Assembly (NCBI GenBank): GCA_963698565.1
Contig: CAVORH010000001.1
Location: 62,001 to 126,000 of the forward strand
Length of the DNA: 64,000 nucleotides
Source of the DNA: Sva-07 sp963698565
Lineage (GTDB): Bacteria > Actinomycetota > Acidimicrobiia > Acidimicrobiales > Ilumatobacteraceae
Reading direction: 5' to 3'
Positions 1-8,915 of the stretch are shown here, piece by piece. Numbering within the stretch: position 1 is the stretch's first letter; every line of letters begins with the position of its first letter. A program made the translations under genes and the position numbers. The notes under the pieces are model-generated. The model did no database searches, had not been told where the DNA came from, and saw nothing but the letters and a program-made list of their open reading frames with translations.

Positions 1-636
1 GATCCGCCCGTCGTGCATCACCACCACCGTTCTCGCCAGCCGTGCCACGTCCAACGGATCGTTGGTCGACATCAGCGTCGTGACGCCGTACCCCTCCTGC
101 AACATGGCGATCTCGGCTCGCATGCGGTACCTGAGCTGCTCGTCGAGCGAGGCGAAGGGCTCGTCGAGGAGGAGCACCCGGGGCGTTCGCACGAGCGCAC
201 GACCGATCTGCACCATCTGTTGCTCGCCGTGAGAGAGTTCGTTGGGATGGCGGTGCATCAGCTCCTCGATCCGCAGCGCTCGCACCTCGGCATCGACCCG
301 ATTGCGGATCTCCTCGGGGTCACGTCGCCGGACGTCGAGCGGGAACGACACGTTGCGCCGGACGCTCAGGTGTCCGAGCAACGCCGGCTCCTGGAACACC
401 AGGCTGACGTCGCGCTCGCCCGGACTCGACGTCGTGACATCGACTCCGGCGAGTCGGATCGACCCCGACGCGAGACGCTCGAGACCAGCGACCGTTCGCA
501 ACAGCGTGCTCTTGCCGCTGCCCGACGGTCCGACGACACCGACGAAGTCGCCCTCCGCCACGGCCAGCGACACGTCGTCGAGCCGCCGCGTGCGCCCCGA
601 GATCACCGTCGCGCGCTCGAGTTCGATCCATGCCAT
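1..636 (-). CDS. ABC transporter ATP-binding protein, MalK/UgpC-like (C-terminus cut by window edge)
   Basis: ATPase subunit of an importer-type ABC transporter; it would power a membrane permease from the cytoplasmic face. The first 212 residues are visible: Walker A GPSGSGKST (residues 37-45), Q-loop VFQEPALLGHL (80-90), signature LSHGEQQ (134-140) and Walker B VLLLDEPFASLDE (154-166). The H-loop, normally THD, reads TND (191-193), so the switch histidine appears to be Asn192. The ATG at 636 overlaps the stop of the upstream gene (TGATG), implying co-transcription. The substrate cannot be told because the C-terminal regulatory domain and partner permeases lie outside the window. Family call is firm, subfamily less so. 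Confidence 0.9.
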   Translation of the reverse strand, partial: MAWIELERATVISGRTRRLDDVSLAVAEGDFVGVVGPSGSGKSTLLRTVAGLERLASGSIRLAGVDVTTSSPGERDVSLVFQEPALLGHLSVRRNVSFPLDVRRRDPEEIRNRVDAEVRALRIEELMHRHPNELSHGEQQMVQIGRALVRTPRVLLLDEPFASLDEQLRYRMRAEIAMLQEGYGVTTLMSTNDPLDVARLARTVVVMHDGRI

Positions 637-1493
637 CAGCCCCTCACCCCCAGCACCCATCCCTCTTCGCCCACGACGTCCGACCGCAGCTCCTCGGCCA
701 CGTCGGGGACGAACAACCCCCCGAGCTCGTCGCGCCGGTCGAGCGCGGTCAGCCAGTCGGCAACCGCCACCACCTGCTGCGCATCACGCACCGCGGGCTC
801 CACCGCTGCGAGTGGATGCATCGACGGCCAGACCTCGGCGACCACCACCGAATCGGCCGCGAGTTCGGGCGCACGGAGGCCATCGGCGAACGGCCACACC
901 TGCACGCGCTCGCCGAGGCGAGCGGCGAGTCGCATGATCATCGGAATGCCGAGCAGGCTCTGGCTGCCGACTGCGCCCGCACCGAGCAGTTGCCACGACG
1001 AGAACGGTCGACGTCCCCGCTCGCGCAGGACGCGCTCCACGCATCGCCACTCGGGCAGCGACGGCTGCCCCACCGGCTTCGTCGACTCGAGCGTCGCCGT
1101 GCGGCGCGACGGCGGACAGCCCCAGAAGGGTGCAGCCGAGCCGGTGATCCGTTCGTTGAGCGCACTCGCGACCTCGAAGCGATTGTTGGCGTTGTCGGCG
1201 CCATCGACGATCAACTGCGTCAGCAGTGCGGCGGTCGCTGTCCACGAACAACCGTCGAGCCCGAGGGCGTCCGCAGTCCCGGCCGGGAACCCGAGCGAGA
1301 AGTCGACGGCGAGCAGCGTCGAGCCGCCACCGCACAGCGACTCGACCAGCAGCGCTTCGGCGGCGTGACGCGTCGCGGGATTCTCCAGGGTCGGGCCTCC
1401 GTCGACGTCCCGAGTGGCGATCCACACGGAGTCGCGGCCGCGTTTCGGCGTCGAGTTGGCGCTCCAGTCGACCACCACGACACGGTCGAACAC
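636..1493 (-). CDS. DUF429-like protein of unknown function
   Basis: A 285-residue soluble protein. It opens with VVVVDWSAN and continues with KRGRDSVWIA and a second acidic strand LLAVDFSLGFP around residue 62. Hydrophobic strands ending in Asp like these recall the RNase H-like fold of DUF429 proteins. Homologues are sometimes labelled as molybdopterin or cobalamin biosynthesis proteins, with no support I can see here. No signal peptide or membrane segment. It overlaps the downstream ABC ATPase gene by one base, so the two are probably co-transcribed. The function is unknown; the fold assignment is an inference from pattern only. Confidence 0.6.
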   Translation of the reverse strand: MFDRVVVVDWSANSTPKRGRDSVWIATRDVDGGPTLENPATRHAAEALLVESLCGGGSTLLAVDFSLGFPAGTADALGLDGCSWTATAALLTQLIVDGADNANNRFEVASALNERITGSAAPFWGCPPSRRTATLESTKPVGQPSLPEWRCVERVLRERGRRPFSSWQLLGAGAVGSQSLLGIPMIMRLAARLGERVQVWPFADGLRAPELAADSVVVAEVWPSMHPLAAVEPAVRDAQQVVAVADWLTALDRRDELGGLFVPDVAEELRSDVVGEEGWVLGVRG

Positions 1494-1506
1494 GGCAGCG
1501 AACCGC

Positions 1507-2175
1507 TCAGGCGACGACGACGTTGCTCACGGCAGCGAAGTGCAACACGGCCGCCACGACGACGAGCAGGTGCCACACCTCGTGGTACCCGAAGGTCGTC
1601 GGCCACGGGTCGGGACGTCGGCGCACCAGCACCGGGAACCCGATGGTGTAGGCGAGCCCACCGGCCACGATCAGCCCGAGCTGCAGCGCCGTGAGACTGT
1701 CGATCAGCACCGGCATGGCGATGACCGCCACCCAGCCCATCACCAGGTAGAGCGCGTACGAGACGTAGCGGGCCCCGTGGAACCAGGCGAGCTTGAGCAC
1801 CATGCCGAGCAGCGCGAGGCCGCCGATGACCGCCAGCAACGGGATTCCCCAGGCCTTGGGCAGCGCCACCAGGCACAGCGGCACATAGGTGCCGGCGATC
1901 AGCAGGTAGATCATCGAGTGATCGAGTCGCTGCATGATCTGGCGGGCCTTCACCGAGTGCGCGAGACGGTGGTAGGCGGCCGAGGTCCCGAAGAGCAGCA
2001 GCAACGAGACCGCATAGATCGCGGCGCCGACACGTGCGGCGGTGCCGTTGGCGACCGCCACGAGGACCGCACCGGCGGGAATCGCTGCGAAGAACGTCCA
2101 GGAGTGCATCTTTCCGCGCCAGACCGGACGATCCAGAGCAGGAACAGGAACCGACGCGACACTCACGTCAGTCAC
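1507..2175 (-). CDS. hemolysin III / PAQR family membrane protein
   Basis: Integral membrane protein of the HlyIII (TrhA, YqfA) family, about 222 residues with seven predicted transmembrane helices. The family pattern of metal-site residues is present: a Ser and His in the SAAYHRLAH segment, Asp in QRLDHSMIYLLIAGTY, and two C-terminal His in FGYHEVWHLLVV. These would correspond to the zinc site of PAQR proteins. Bacterial members are linked to membrane energetics and lipid homeostasis. I chose the GTG at 2175 because the more upstream ATG at 2247 lies inside the preceding helicase gene and would add 24 Arg/Pro-rich residues unlike the family. The start remains uncertain. Confidence 0.85.
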   Translation of the reverse strand: MTDVSVASVPVPALDRPVWRGKMHSWTFFAAIPAGAVLVAVANGTAARVGAAIYAVSLLLLFGTSAAYHRLAHSVKARQIMQRLDHSMIYLLIAGTYVPLCLVALPKAWGIPLLAVIGGLALLGMVLKLAWFHGARYVSYALYLVMGWVAVIAMPVLIDSLTALQLGLIVAGGLAYTIGFPVLVRRRPDPWPTTFGYHEVWHLLVVVAAVLHFAAVSNVVVA

Positions 2176-2225
2176 CGTACCGGGTCGGCGAGTCCACCGG
2201 GGACCGGCACACCGCGGCGCGACCT

Positions 2226-5084
2226 TCAGCCGGCGGTCATGCGGCACATCAGCTCGACGACGGCATCCCCGTAGCGCTCGAGCTTCGCGGGGCCCACACC
2301 GGAGATCCGGCCGAGGTCGCGCAGCGATGTCGGTGCAGCGCCCGCGATCGCGGCGAGGGTCTTGTTGTCGAACACCACATACGCGGGCTTGCCGTCGCGG
2401 AGGTCGTTGCGCAGGTCGCGCAGCGCCGCGAACCGCTGCTGGCCCGCGGCATCGAGGTCGGCGGCCGGGTCACCCGGCTTCGGCGTCGACCGTGCGGACA
2501 CGGCCGCAGGCGCAGGGCGGTGCGACGACACGATGCGACGCCGCTGCGGGTCGGCGGCCGGCTCGGTCGTCAGCTCGGCCACGAACGGGCTCGGATGCGC
2601 CCCCGTGACGATCGTGGCATGGCTGCTCGCACGCGTGATCGCCACGTGGAAGAGCCGGCGTTCCTCCTCGACGTCCTCGGCCAACCGGTGGGGGTACTGC
2701 TCGGCGTCGGCGAGGTGCACCACGACGTGCGGCCACTCCTGCCCCTTGACGCGGTGCACCGTCGAGAGCAACACGCCGCCCGGAGCGCGCTTCACCGCGA
2801 GTTGTGAGCGCAGCCATCGCTCGAACGTGGCGGGGTCGTCGTGGAGGGCGGCCAGATGGGTGACGGCCGTGAGGTCGTCGCCCTGGGCCGAGCGGTTCAT
2901 GCCACGCCGGTTCGCGTCGAGCGTCGCCACCGACCCGGCGAGTCCGATGTCGTCGATCAGCATCAGCACCACGTCGGATGTGGTGGCGCCGGCCTGCACC
3001 GCCTTCTGCAGGGTCTGGATGTCGGCCGCGAAGTCGACCACCCGCTCGGCATCGCGCTCGTTGGTGAGCCGTCCCGCGAGCCGGTTGAGATCGACCACGC
3101 TCGACTGTTCCGACACCCAGTCGGTGATCCGCGGGTGGAACGAACGCGACGGCCGGCGGAGCGCTTCGCGGATGTCGTCGGGTGCGAAGGACCCGCCGCG
3201 ACCGGCGACCGCAAGACGCAACCAGGCGAGCACGGTACGTACCGCGGTGCGATCGGCGAACTCGAGACCGACGCCGCCGGCGATCGGAATGCCTTCGGAC
3301 ACGAGCGCCACCTGCACGGGAGCGAGCAGTGCGTTCACCCGGGCGAGCACCGCCACCTCGTCGGGACGGGCTCCTCCGGCGATCGCGTCGTGCACGGCGC
3401 GACGCGAGACCCCCACGGCGTCGACGCCGCCCTCGATCGTCCACCCTCCCGGATCGGTGGATGCCGCACGGATCGTCTTCGGAACGCGCCGGTCGTTGTG
3501 ACGCAGCAGCCGGTCGACGACCTCGACGATGCCCGCCGGGCACCGGTAGTTGACCTCGAGCGGGTGCGACCCCGACCCCGGGAACAACTCGGCGAAATCG
3601 ATCAGCCACGCCGGGTCGGCACCGTTGTAGCCGTAGATCGTCTGGTCGTCGTCGCCGACGCCGAACACCGCTCCGCCGGGCGACGACAGCAACCGGATCA
3701 GGAGGAGGTGCGCCGGCGTCAGGTCCTGGAACTCGTCGACGAGCATGATCCGACACGCTCGCTGCGCCACCCGACGGGCACCGGGGTCGCGCAGCAGCAC
3801 GAGCAACGCCCGGTAGATCTGGTCGTCGAAGTCGACGGCACCGCGCCGCTCGAGCGCCGCTCGGTAGCCGGGCCAGGTCTCGGCGAGACCGTCGACGTCA
3901 CCGGCGTAGCGCCCCTCGACCTCGTCGGGGTCGACGAGCCCGAGCCGGATCACCGTCAGCGCCTCGATCCACGGCCCGATCGGATCGCTGTTGCGACGAC
4001 GGGGGAACGAGACGAGGTCGCCGATGATGCGCCGCACGTCGGGTTCGTCGATCGTGCGCCACCTGGTGGGCTGGGACGCGAACGGCGGCGTGCCGTTCAC
4101 GATCGCGAGGGCGATCGCGTTGAGCGTGCGCACCTGGAGGCCGGGAAGGTCGGTGGTGCGCTCGACCATCTCCTCCTGCGCTCGCTTGTTGAATGCCACG
4201 AGGCTCACGGCGCTCGGCGGCAGTTGCCAGTGGGTCAGCAGGTGTCGCGCTCGCTCGGTCAGTACCCGGGTCTTGCCGGACCCGGCCGGCGCGATGATGC
4301 GGGCGCCACCGCCTCGGTGGGTCACCGCGGCGAGCTGGTCGGGGGCCAGATCCGCAGCGCTGTGGTTGTCGCCGAACGGTCGCAACGACGCGTGCTCGAT
4401 CGCCACCGCATGGACGACCGGGAGACCGTCGAGGGGCCCGGTGTGGCGGACCGGACCGCCATCGAGCCACACCACGGTTCCGTCGGACAGTTCGACGTCG
4501 CCACCCCCGTCGACCGGCTCGATCGGCCGTGCACCGGCGGCGACCGCTCGGTCGAGCACACCCCACACCGGGCGGTCGGCGTCTCGGTGATCGACGCTGT
4601 TGGACCACACGAGGTGGTGGAGTTCCTCGAGGTCGAACGCGAAGGTGGGGCCGAGTTCGTACGGGGCCGCCTCGGTCATCAGCATCGGCTCGCGCTCGAA
4701 CGGTGCGGCGAGTTCGATGACGAGCCGCTCGCGAGCGTGGTGAGCCGCCCGCAGCGCAGCGAGGCAACGGTCGGGCCGGGCGAGCGACGAGTCGTCGACG
4801 ACGAGACGCTGGGCGTCGGCCCACGGTGGCGGCACCGCCCCGCCGGGCTCGATGACGAGGTGGCGCCCGAGTTCGTCGGGGCCCGCTCCTGCGACAGCGA
4901 CCCCGCGAACGATCTCGGGAGCGATGTCAGGCGCCGAAACCGCCGCTGCGGCCCCTGCGTCGTCGAACGGGAGCGAATCGTCGCCGGACACCGGCACGTC
5001 CTGGCGGCCGTTGTCCTGCCAGCACTGTCGGACCTCGGCCGGTGAATCGTGCTCTCCGTTGCAGTAGGCACACGCGATCGCCAT
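2226..5084 (-). CDS. UvrD/Rep-type superfamily 1 DNA helicase with C-terminal HRDC domain
   Basis: ATP-dependent 3'-5' DNA helicase expected to act in DNA repair, 952 residues. Walker A APAGSGKT is near residue 265-272 and motif II (MLVDEFQD) and the GDDDQTIYGYNGA motif follow. Later come the UvrD C-terminal motifs (VHRVKGQEWPHVVV) and an HRDC domain over the last ~70 residues. A ~250-residue N-terminal region precedes the motor. It begins with a Cys/His cluster (C5, C8, H12, C21) resembling a small zinc finger, which is not part of the standard UvrD core. The ATG at 5084 was chosen because that cluster starts right after it. A SOS-box-like sequence lies 32 bp upstream. This protein is distinct from the AddA-like helicase at 44.5 kb. 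Confidence 0.92.
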   Translation of the reverse strand: MAIACAYCNGEHDSPAEVRQCWQDNGRQDVPVSGDDSLPFDDAGAAAAVSAPDIAPEIVRGVAVAGAGPDELGRHLVIEPGGAVPPPWADAQRLVVDDSSLARPDRCLAALRAAHHARERLVIELAAPFEREPMLMTEAAPYELGPTFAFDLEELHHLVWSNSVDHRDADRPVWGVLDRAVAAGARPIEPVDGGGDVELSDGTVVWLDGGPVRHTGPLDGLPVVHAVAIEHASLRPFGDNHSAADLAPDQLAAVTHRGGGARIIAPAGSGKTRVLTERARHLLTHWQLPPSAVSLVAFNKRAQEEMVERTTDLPGLQVRTLNAIALAIVNGTPPFASQPTRWRTIDEPDVRRIIGDLVSFPRRRNSDPIGPWIEALTVIRLGLVDPDEVEGRYAGDVDGLAETWPGYRAALERRGAVDFDDQIYRALLVLLRDPGARRVAQRACRIMLVDEFQDLTPAHLLLIRLLSSPGGAVFGVGDDDQTIYGYNGADPAWLIDFAELFPGSGSHPLEVNYRCPAGIVEVVDRLLRHNDRRVPKTIRAASTDPGGWTIEGGVDAVGVSRRAVHDAIAGGARPDEVAVLARVNALLAPVQVALVSEGIPIAGGVGLEFADRTAVRTVLAWLRLAVAGRGGSFAPDDIREALRRPSRSFHPRITDWVSEQSSVVDLNRLAGRLTNERDAERVVDFAADIQTLQKAVQAGATTSDVVLMLIDDIGLAGSVATLDANRRGMNRSAQGDDLTAVTHLAALHDDPATFERWLRSQLAVKRAPGGVLLSTVHRVKGQEWPHVVVHLADAEQYPHRLAEDVEEERRLFHVAITRASSHATIVTGAHPSPFVAELTTEPAADPQRRRIVSSHRPAPAAVSARSTPKPGDPAADLDAAGQQRFAALRDLRNDLRDGKPAYVVFDNKTLAAIAGAAPTSLRDLGRISGVGPAKLERYGDAVVELMCRMTAG

Positions 5085-5115
5085 CGGTTCGACCTTACCG
5101 AACCGGACCATCGAT

Positions 5116-5129
5116 CGCACACATGTTCG
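5116..5129. promoter_or_regulatory. candidate LexA/SOS box before the helicase gene
   Basis: CGCACACATGTTCG fits the CGAAC-N4-GTTCG operator except for one base (C for A at position 3). It lies in the 70-bp gap between the divergent helicase and phosphatase genes, 32 bp before the helicase ATG. The position suits repression of the helicase by LexA, whose gene is in this window. It is a single imperfect box, so binding is only inferred. Confidence 0.45.
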
Positions 5130-5154
5130 GTCGCCCGAGGTGCAGACTGGCGCC

Positions 5155-5739
5155 ATGACGGAACCGCATCGTCCCGAGCTCGTGCTCATCCGCCACGGCG
5201 AGACCGAATGGAGCCGGGAACGCAAGCACACGGGACGCTCCGACATCGCACTCACCGAGCACGGCCGGGCGCAGGCTCGACACATCGCAGACGCCGTGGA
5301 GTCGTTCGACTTCACCCACGAGTTCTCCAGTCCGCTGTCGCGCGCCCTCGAGACCGCCCGCCTCGTCGGCCTCGACCCGCAGATCGAGCCTGCCCTCCTC
5401 GAGTGGGACTACGGCCGGTACGAAGGGCTCACCACTGCGGAGATCCGTGTCACGGATCCCGGCTGGTCGGTGTGGACCCACCCGATGCACGGCGGCGAAG
5501 CGATCGAGGACGTGGCAGCACGGGTCGATGGCCTCCTGGCGCGCCTCGCCGACCTCGAGGGCCCGATCGCGCTCGTCGCGCACGCCCATCTCCTGCGGAT
5601 CCTGGGCGCCCGATGGCTCGAACTCGACGCCGTCGAGGGCCGCCGGTTCACGCTCGACACCGCCACCATCTCGATCCTCGGGTGGGAGCGGGAGAACCGG
5701 GTGATCCGCCGTTGGAACGACCCGTGCGGCTGGGGCTGA
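5155..5739 (+). CDS. histidine phosphatase family protein (phosphoglycerate mutase-like)
   Basis: Member of the RHG histidine phosphatase branch, 194 residues. The catalytic motif LIRHGETEWS is near residue 10-19, the FSSPLSRALETA segment carries the second conserved Arg, and LVAHAHLLRIL near residue 144 supplies the second catalytic His. These residues form the phospho-His pocket. Such proteins dephosphorylate small metabolites; the substrate is not deducible. It is divergent from the helicase gene. The ATG at 5155 gives the normal N-terminus; a GTG at 5140 would add five residues without support. Confidence 0.88.
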   Translation: MTEPHRPELVLIRHGETEWSRERKHTGRSDIALTEHGRAQARHIADAVESFDFTHEFSSPLSRALETARLVGLDPQIEPALLEWDYGRYEGLTTAEIRVTDPGWSVWTHPMHGGEAIEDVAARVDGLLARLADLEGPIALVAHAHLLRILGARWLELDAVEGRRFTLDTATISILGWERENRVIRRWNDPCGWG

Positions 5740-5751
5740 TCCGGCGGCTGC

Positions 5752-6021
5752 TCACCAAGCGATCTCGGGGAACCCGTACGTCACGCAGAGTCCGGCGCCG
5801 TTGACGATGACCAGCGAGGCGATGATCGCCGACACCGCCACCACCCGTGAACGCGTGCGCCGGACGGATCCGGGCACCGGCATGTACCACTCCGGAAGCA
5901 GCCCCGCTTCGGGGGCGGGCACACCGAACGGGACGGCATCGTCTGCGATCGGGGCATCGGGATCGGCCGCCAAGGCCAGCTCGGCGAGCTCGTCGTCGGT
6001 GAACGTGTCCACGTCGTTCAC
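5752..6021 (-). CDS. small single-pass membrane protein, unknown
   Basis: An 89-residue protein that I do not recognise. The first half is acidic (DTFTDDELAELALAADPDAP); one hydrophobic helix (VVAVSAIIASLVIVNGAGL) sits near residues 60-78, preceded by an Arg-rich RRTRSR stop. This predicts a cytoplasmic N-terminal half, one membrane span and a very short outer tail. It is convergent with the phosphatase gene and separated by 12 bp. An acidic N-tail of this kind is also seen in small actinobacterial membrane proteins of unknown role. Confidence 0.6.
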   Translation of the reverse strand: MNDVDTFTDDELAELALAADPDAPIADDAVPFGVPAPEAGLLPEWYMPVPGSVRRTRSRVVAVSAIIASLVIVNGAGLCVTYGFPEIAW

Positions 6022-6081
6022 CGTACCGGCGACGGGCAGGGCGAGCCCGACCGTTCGACGACATCACCGGTCATCGGATGC

Positions 6082-8772
6082 TCAGGAGATCAGCGGCCGT
6101 TTGGTGATGCGGCGGCCGAGGTTGCGCACCGGCGTCCTCACCGCCTCGAGACCCAGATAGAAGGCCGGGAAACACAGGAGCACGAAGAACGTCGAGCTGA
6201 CGAGTCCGCCGATCAGCGTGAAGCCGAGCGACTCCCAGAACGGGTCGCTCAGCGCGAGCGGGAGCAGCCCGACCACCGTCGTGAGGGTCGTCGCCACGAG
6301 CGGGCGGAAACGACGCGTCACGGCGTCCTGGATGGCCGCACCGGGCGTCGCGCCACTCCGACGAGCGCGATTGGCTGCATCGACCAGGAGGATCGTGTTG
6401 TTGACCGCAACACCGATCAGGGCGATGAACCCGACGGTGACGAGGAAACTCAACGGGTTGTCGGTGGCCGACAGGATCGTGAACACGCCGAGGAAGCTGA
6501 ACGGGATCGCCAGGAAGATCAGCAGCGACTGCGCCAACGACCGGAACTGCACCGTGATCACGACGAGCATCAACAACAGTGCCACCAGGCCCGCCACGCC
6601 GAGTGCAGCGAAGTCGTCCTGGTTGTCCGACTCGAGCCCGAAGTCGAAGCGGAGCGCGTCCGCCGCAAGGCCCCGCGACGCCAATTCCGCAGCGGGATAC
6701 AGACCAGCGAGATGGTCCTCGGTGGCGTTGAGATTGCTGGTGACCTCGTCGGTGTCGTACTTCGCCCGCACCTCGAGGTAGCGATCCCCGTCGGTGCGGG
6801 CGATCTCGCCGTCGGTCGAGATGATCGAGTCGATGATCGTGACGTCTCCACCGTCGAGCTCGAGTCCGAGCAGTTCGGCGCGGATCTCCTCGGCGAGGGC
6901 CTGGCCCTCGTCGACGGTCAGGTCGTCGACGGCGATCTGCGCGGCGAACGGGAACTCGACGACGGGCGGGCCGTTCTCCAACGCACCGACCGTGATGCGC
7001 GCGCCGGCGATCTCGGCGACGCCGGCCTCGATCTGCTCCACGAACTCGGGTGCCGTCGGGCGCCCGCCGATCGGGGTCAGATCGATCACGGTCTCGGTCA
7101 GTCGTTCGTTGCCACGGAGGTACTGCGAACGGTCGAGTTCGTCGCCGAGCACCGACAGCACGACGGCGTCGATCTCGTCGGCGATGGCCTCGGCCTCCTC
7201 CAGCGTGGTGCCGGGAGGGAACTCGGCGTTGACGGCCAGACCGGTGGCGTCCTTGCCGGCCGGGAAGATCGAGAATCCGAGGGTGCCGGCGATCGAGCCC
7301 GCGAACATGACCATCACGAGGGCGAACGCGGCGAGACCCCAGCCGACCGCCCATCCCTTCGGCCCGTTGCCCGACGGGTACGCCGCCAGGCGTCCCGCGC
7401 CACGTGAGAGCCGTCGTTCGACCTTGGCGACCGGGTTGCGGACCGGCCGGTCGTTGACGAGGAACACCCGGGCGATCGCCGGGATGAACACGATCGAGAA
7501 GAGGAACGACAGCAGCAGGGTGACGATCACCGTGGTCGGGATCGGCCGGATGAACTCGCCGAGAATGCCGCCGACGAACAGCATCGGGGAGAACACGACC
7601 ACCGTGGTGAGCGTGCCGGCGAAGGACGCCGACCCGACCCGATCGATGGCGGCGCGGATCACACCGACCGGTTCGTCGCTGGCATGCCTGTTGGCATCGA
7701 TCGACTCCGAGATCACGATCGCGTCGTCGACGATCAGCCCGAGCGTGAGGATCAGACCGAACAGCGTGATCGTGTTCAGCGAGTAACCGATGCCCCACAG
7801 ACCGGCCAGCGACCCCAACGTCACCAGCGCCATGAACCCGGCGGTCAACACGGCGACCCGCCACCCGATCAGGATCAAGCTCACGATCGCCACGGCAGCC
7901 AGACCGGTGAGCAGATTGGTGGTCAGCGACGAGAGCTGCGAACGCACGCCGTTGGCGAAGTCCGCGGTGACGAACGCGTCGTACCCCTCGGCGACCGGGG
8001 AGCCGTCGCTCGCCAGCAGTCCGTCGAGCCGATCGCTGAACTCGAGCACGTCGAGACCGTCATCGGCCTCCCGGACGATGCCGATGCCGATGGAGTCCTG
8101 ATAGCCCTCACTCGAGAGAGCCACGCGAGTGAAGCGGGTCTGGCGGATCTCGTCCTCACCGGTCGTCGGATCGATCGACTCGGTCACGAGGTTGCGGACG
8201 TCCGCGACGGCGATCGAACCGTCCGATGCCAGGTACTCCGCCAGCGCGACCGCTTGCGCTTCGAGCTCCACCGGTGTCGCGTCGGGTGGGCCGACGATCG
8301 ACACCAACGAGTCGTACTGGCCGACCAGCTTGGCGGCATTGACGGCGTTGTAGCCGACATCGGCACCCTGCGGCACCTCGACGCCCAGCGCAACGAGCGC
8401 CTCCGTCCCGACGTCGGAGCTGGTATCCGATTCGAACTCGACGACGACGGCGAACGAACTCGGACGTGCCTGCGACTCGACGGATTCGACGCCCTCGACC
8501 TGCGAGAACGCCTCGACGAGCGGGCGGACGAGCTCCTCGTCGACCACGTCGGCATCGTCGACGAACCAGGTGCCCGACACGATCGAGATCGGCGTGTTGA
8601 TCGGCGGGAACCCCTCCCGGTTCAACCCGAACCCGAACGCCGACACGCCGGCGATCACCACGACCGTCAGCAGCGCGATCGTCAGCTTCCAGCGCACGGT
8701 GAAGAACAGGGCGATCGTCGTGATGATCGACCTGCGGGTGGACTGGACGGGTGGTGACGTCGGCGCGCGCAT
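6082..8772 (-). CDS. RND-superfamily efflux permease (AcrB/MexB-like)
   Basis: A large proton-driven transporter of 896 residues, somewhat shorter than the ~1030 of AcrB. A first membrane helix (LTIALLTVVVIAGVSAFGFG) is followed by a ~250-residue extracytoplasmic domain. Next comes a block of helices including LILTLGLIVDDAIVISES, with the Asp pair of TM4 that relays protons in AcrB. A second porter domain and a C-terminal helix block ending FYLGLEAVRTPVRN complete it. The two-fold repeat is clear. No membrane-fusion or outer-membrane partner is adjacent, so the cargo is unknown and it may work alone. The ATG at 8772 was preferred to one 81 bp upstream that adds a Pro/His-rich leader. Confidence 0.9.
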   Translation of the reverse strand: MRAPTSPPVQSTRRSIITTIALFFTVRWKLTIALLTVVVIAGVSAFGFGLNREGFPPINTPISIVSGTWFVDDADVVDEELVRPLVEAFSQVEGVESVESQARPSSFAVVVEFESDTSSDVGTEALVALGVEVPQGADVGYNAVNAAKLVGQYDSLVSIVGPPDATPVELEAQAVALAEYLASDGSIAVADVRNLVTESIDPTTGEDEIRQTRFTRVALSSEGYQDSIGIGIVREADDGLDVLEFSDRLDGLLASDGSPVAEGYDAFVTADFANGVRSQLSSLTTNLLTGLAAVAIVSLILIGWRVAVLTAGFMALVTLGSLAGLWGIGYSLNTITLFGLILTLGLIVDDAIVISESIDANRHASDEPVGVIRAAIDRVGSASFAGTLTTVVVFSPMLFVGGILGEFIRPIPTTVIVTLLLSFLFSIVFIPAIARVFLVNDRPVRNPVAKVERRLSRGAGRLAAYPSGNGPKGWAVGWGLAAFALVMVMFAGSIAGTLGFSIFPAGKDATGLAVNAEFPPGTTLEEAEAIADEIDAVVLSVLGDELDRSQYLRGNERLTETVIDLTPIGGRPTAPEFVEQIEAGVAEIAGARITVGALENGPPVVEFPFAAQIAVDDLTVDEGQALAEEIRAELLGLELDGGDVTIIDSIISTDGEIARTDGDRYLEVRAKYDTDEVTSNLNATEDHLAGLYPAAELASRGLAADALRFDFGLESDNQDDFAALGVAGLVALLLMLVVITVQFRSLAQSLLIFLAIPFSFLGVFTILSATDNPLSFLVTVGFIALIGVAVNNTILLVDAANRARRSGATPGAAIQDAVTRRFRPLVATTLTTVVGLLPLALSDPFWESLGFTLIGGLVSSTFFVLLCFPAFYLGLEAVRTPVRNLGRRITKRPLIS

Positions 8773-8915
8773 CAGTTCTGCTCCGGGGCCAGGGCATGGG
8801 GGGTGGGGGAAGGTGCGTGGAGGAGTGGCCTGTCGATGTCTACGGTGCGACACCGAATCCCGGATGACCCTGTCGGATCATCCGTCGGTCAACACACGCC
8901 GAGCGCCCGGTCGCC

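Noticed and set aside
2841..5045. 734-codon open frame opposite the UvrD-HRDC helicase
   Set aside because: Antisense shadow. All helicase motifs are intact in the minus-strand frame, and the plus-strand product is low-complexity and Arg/Gly-rich.
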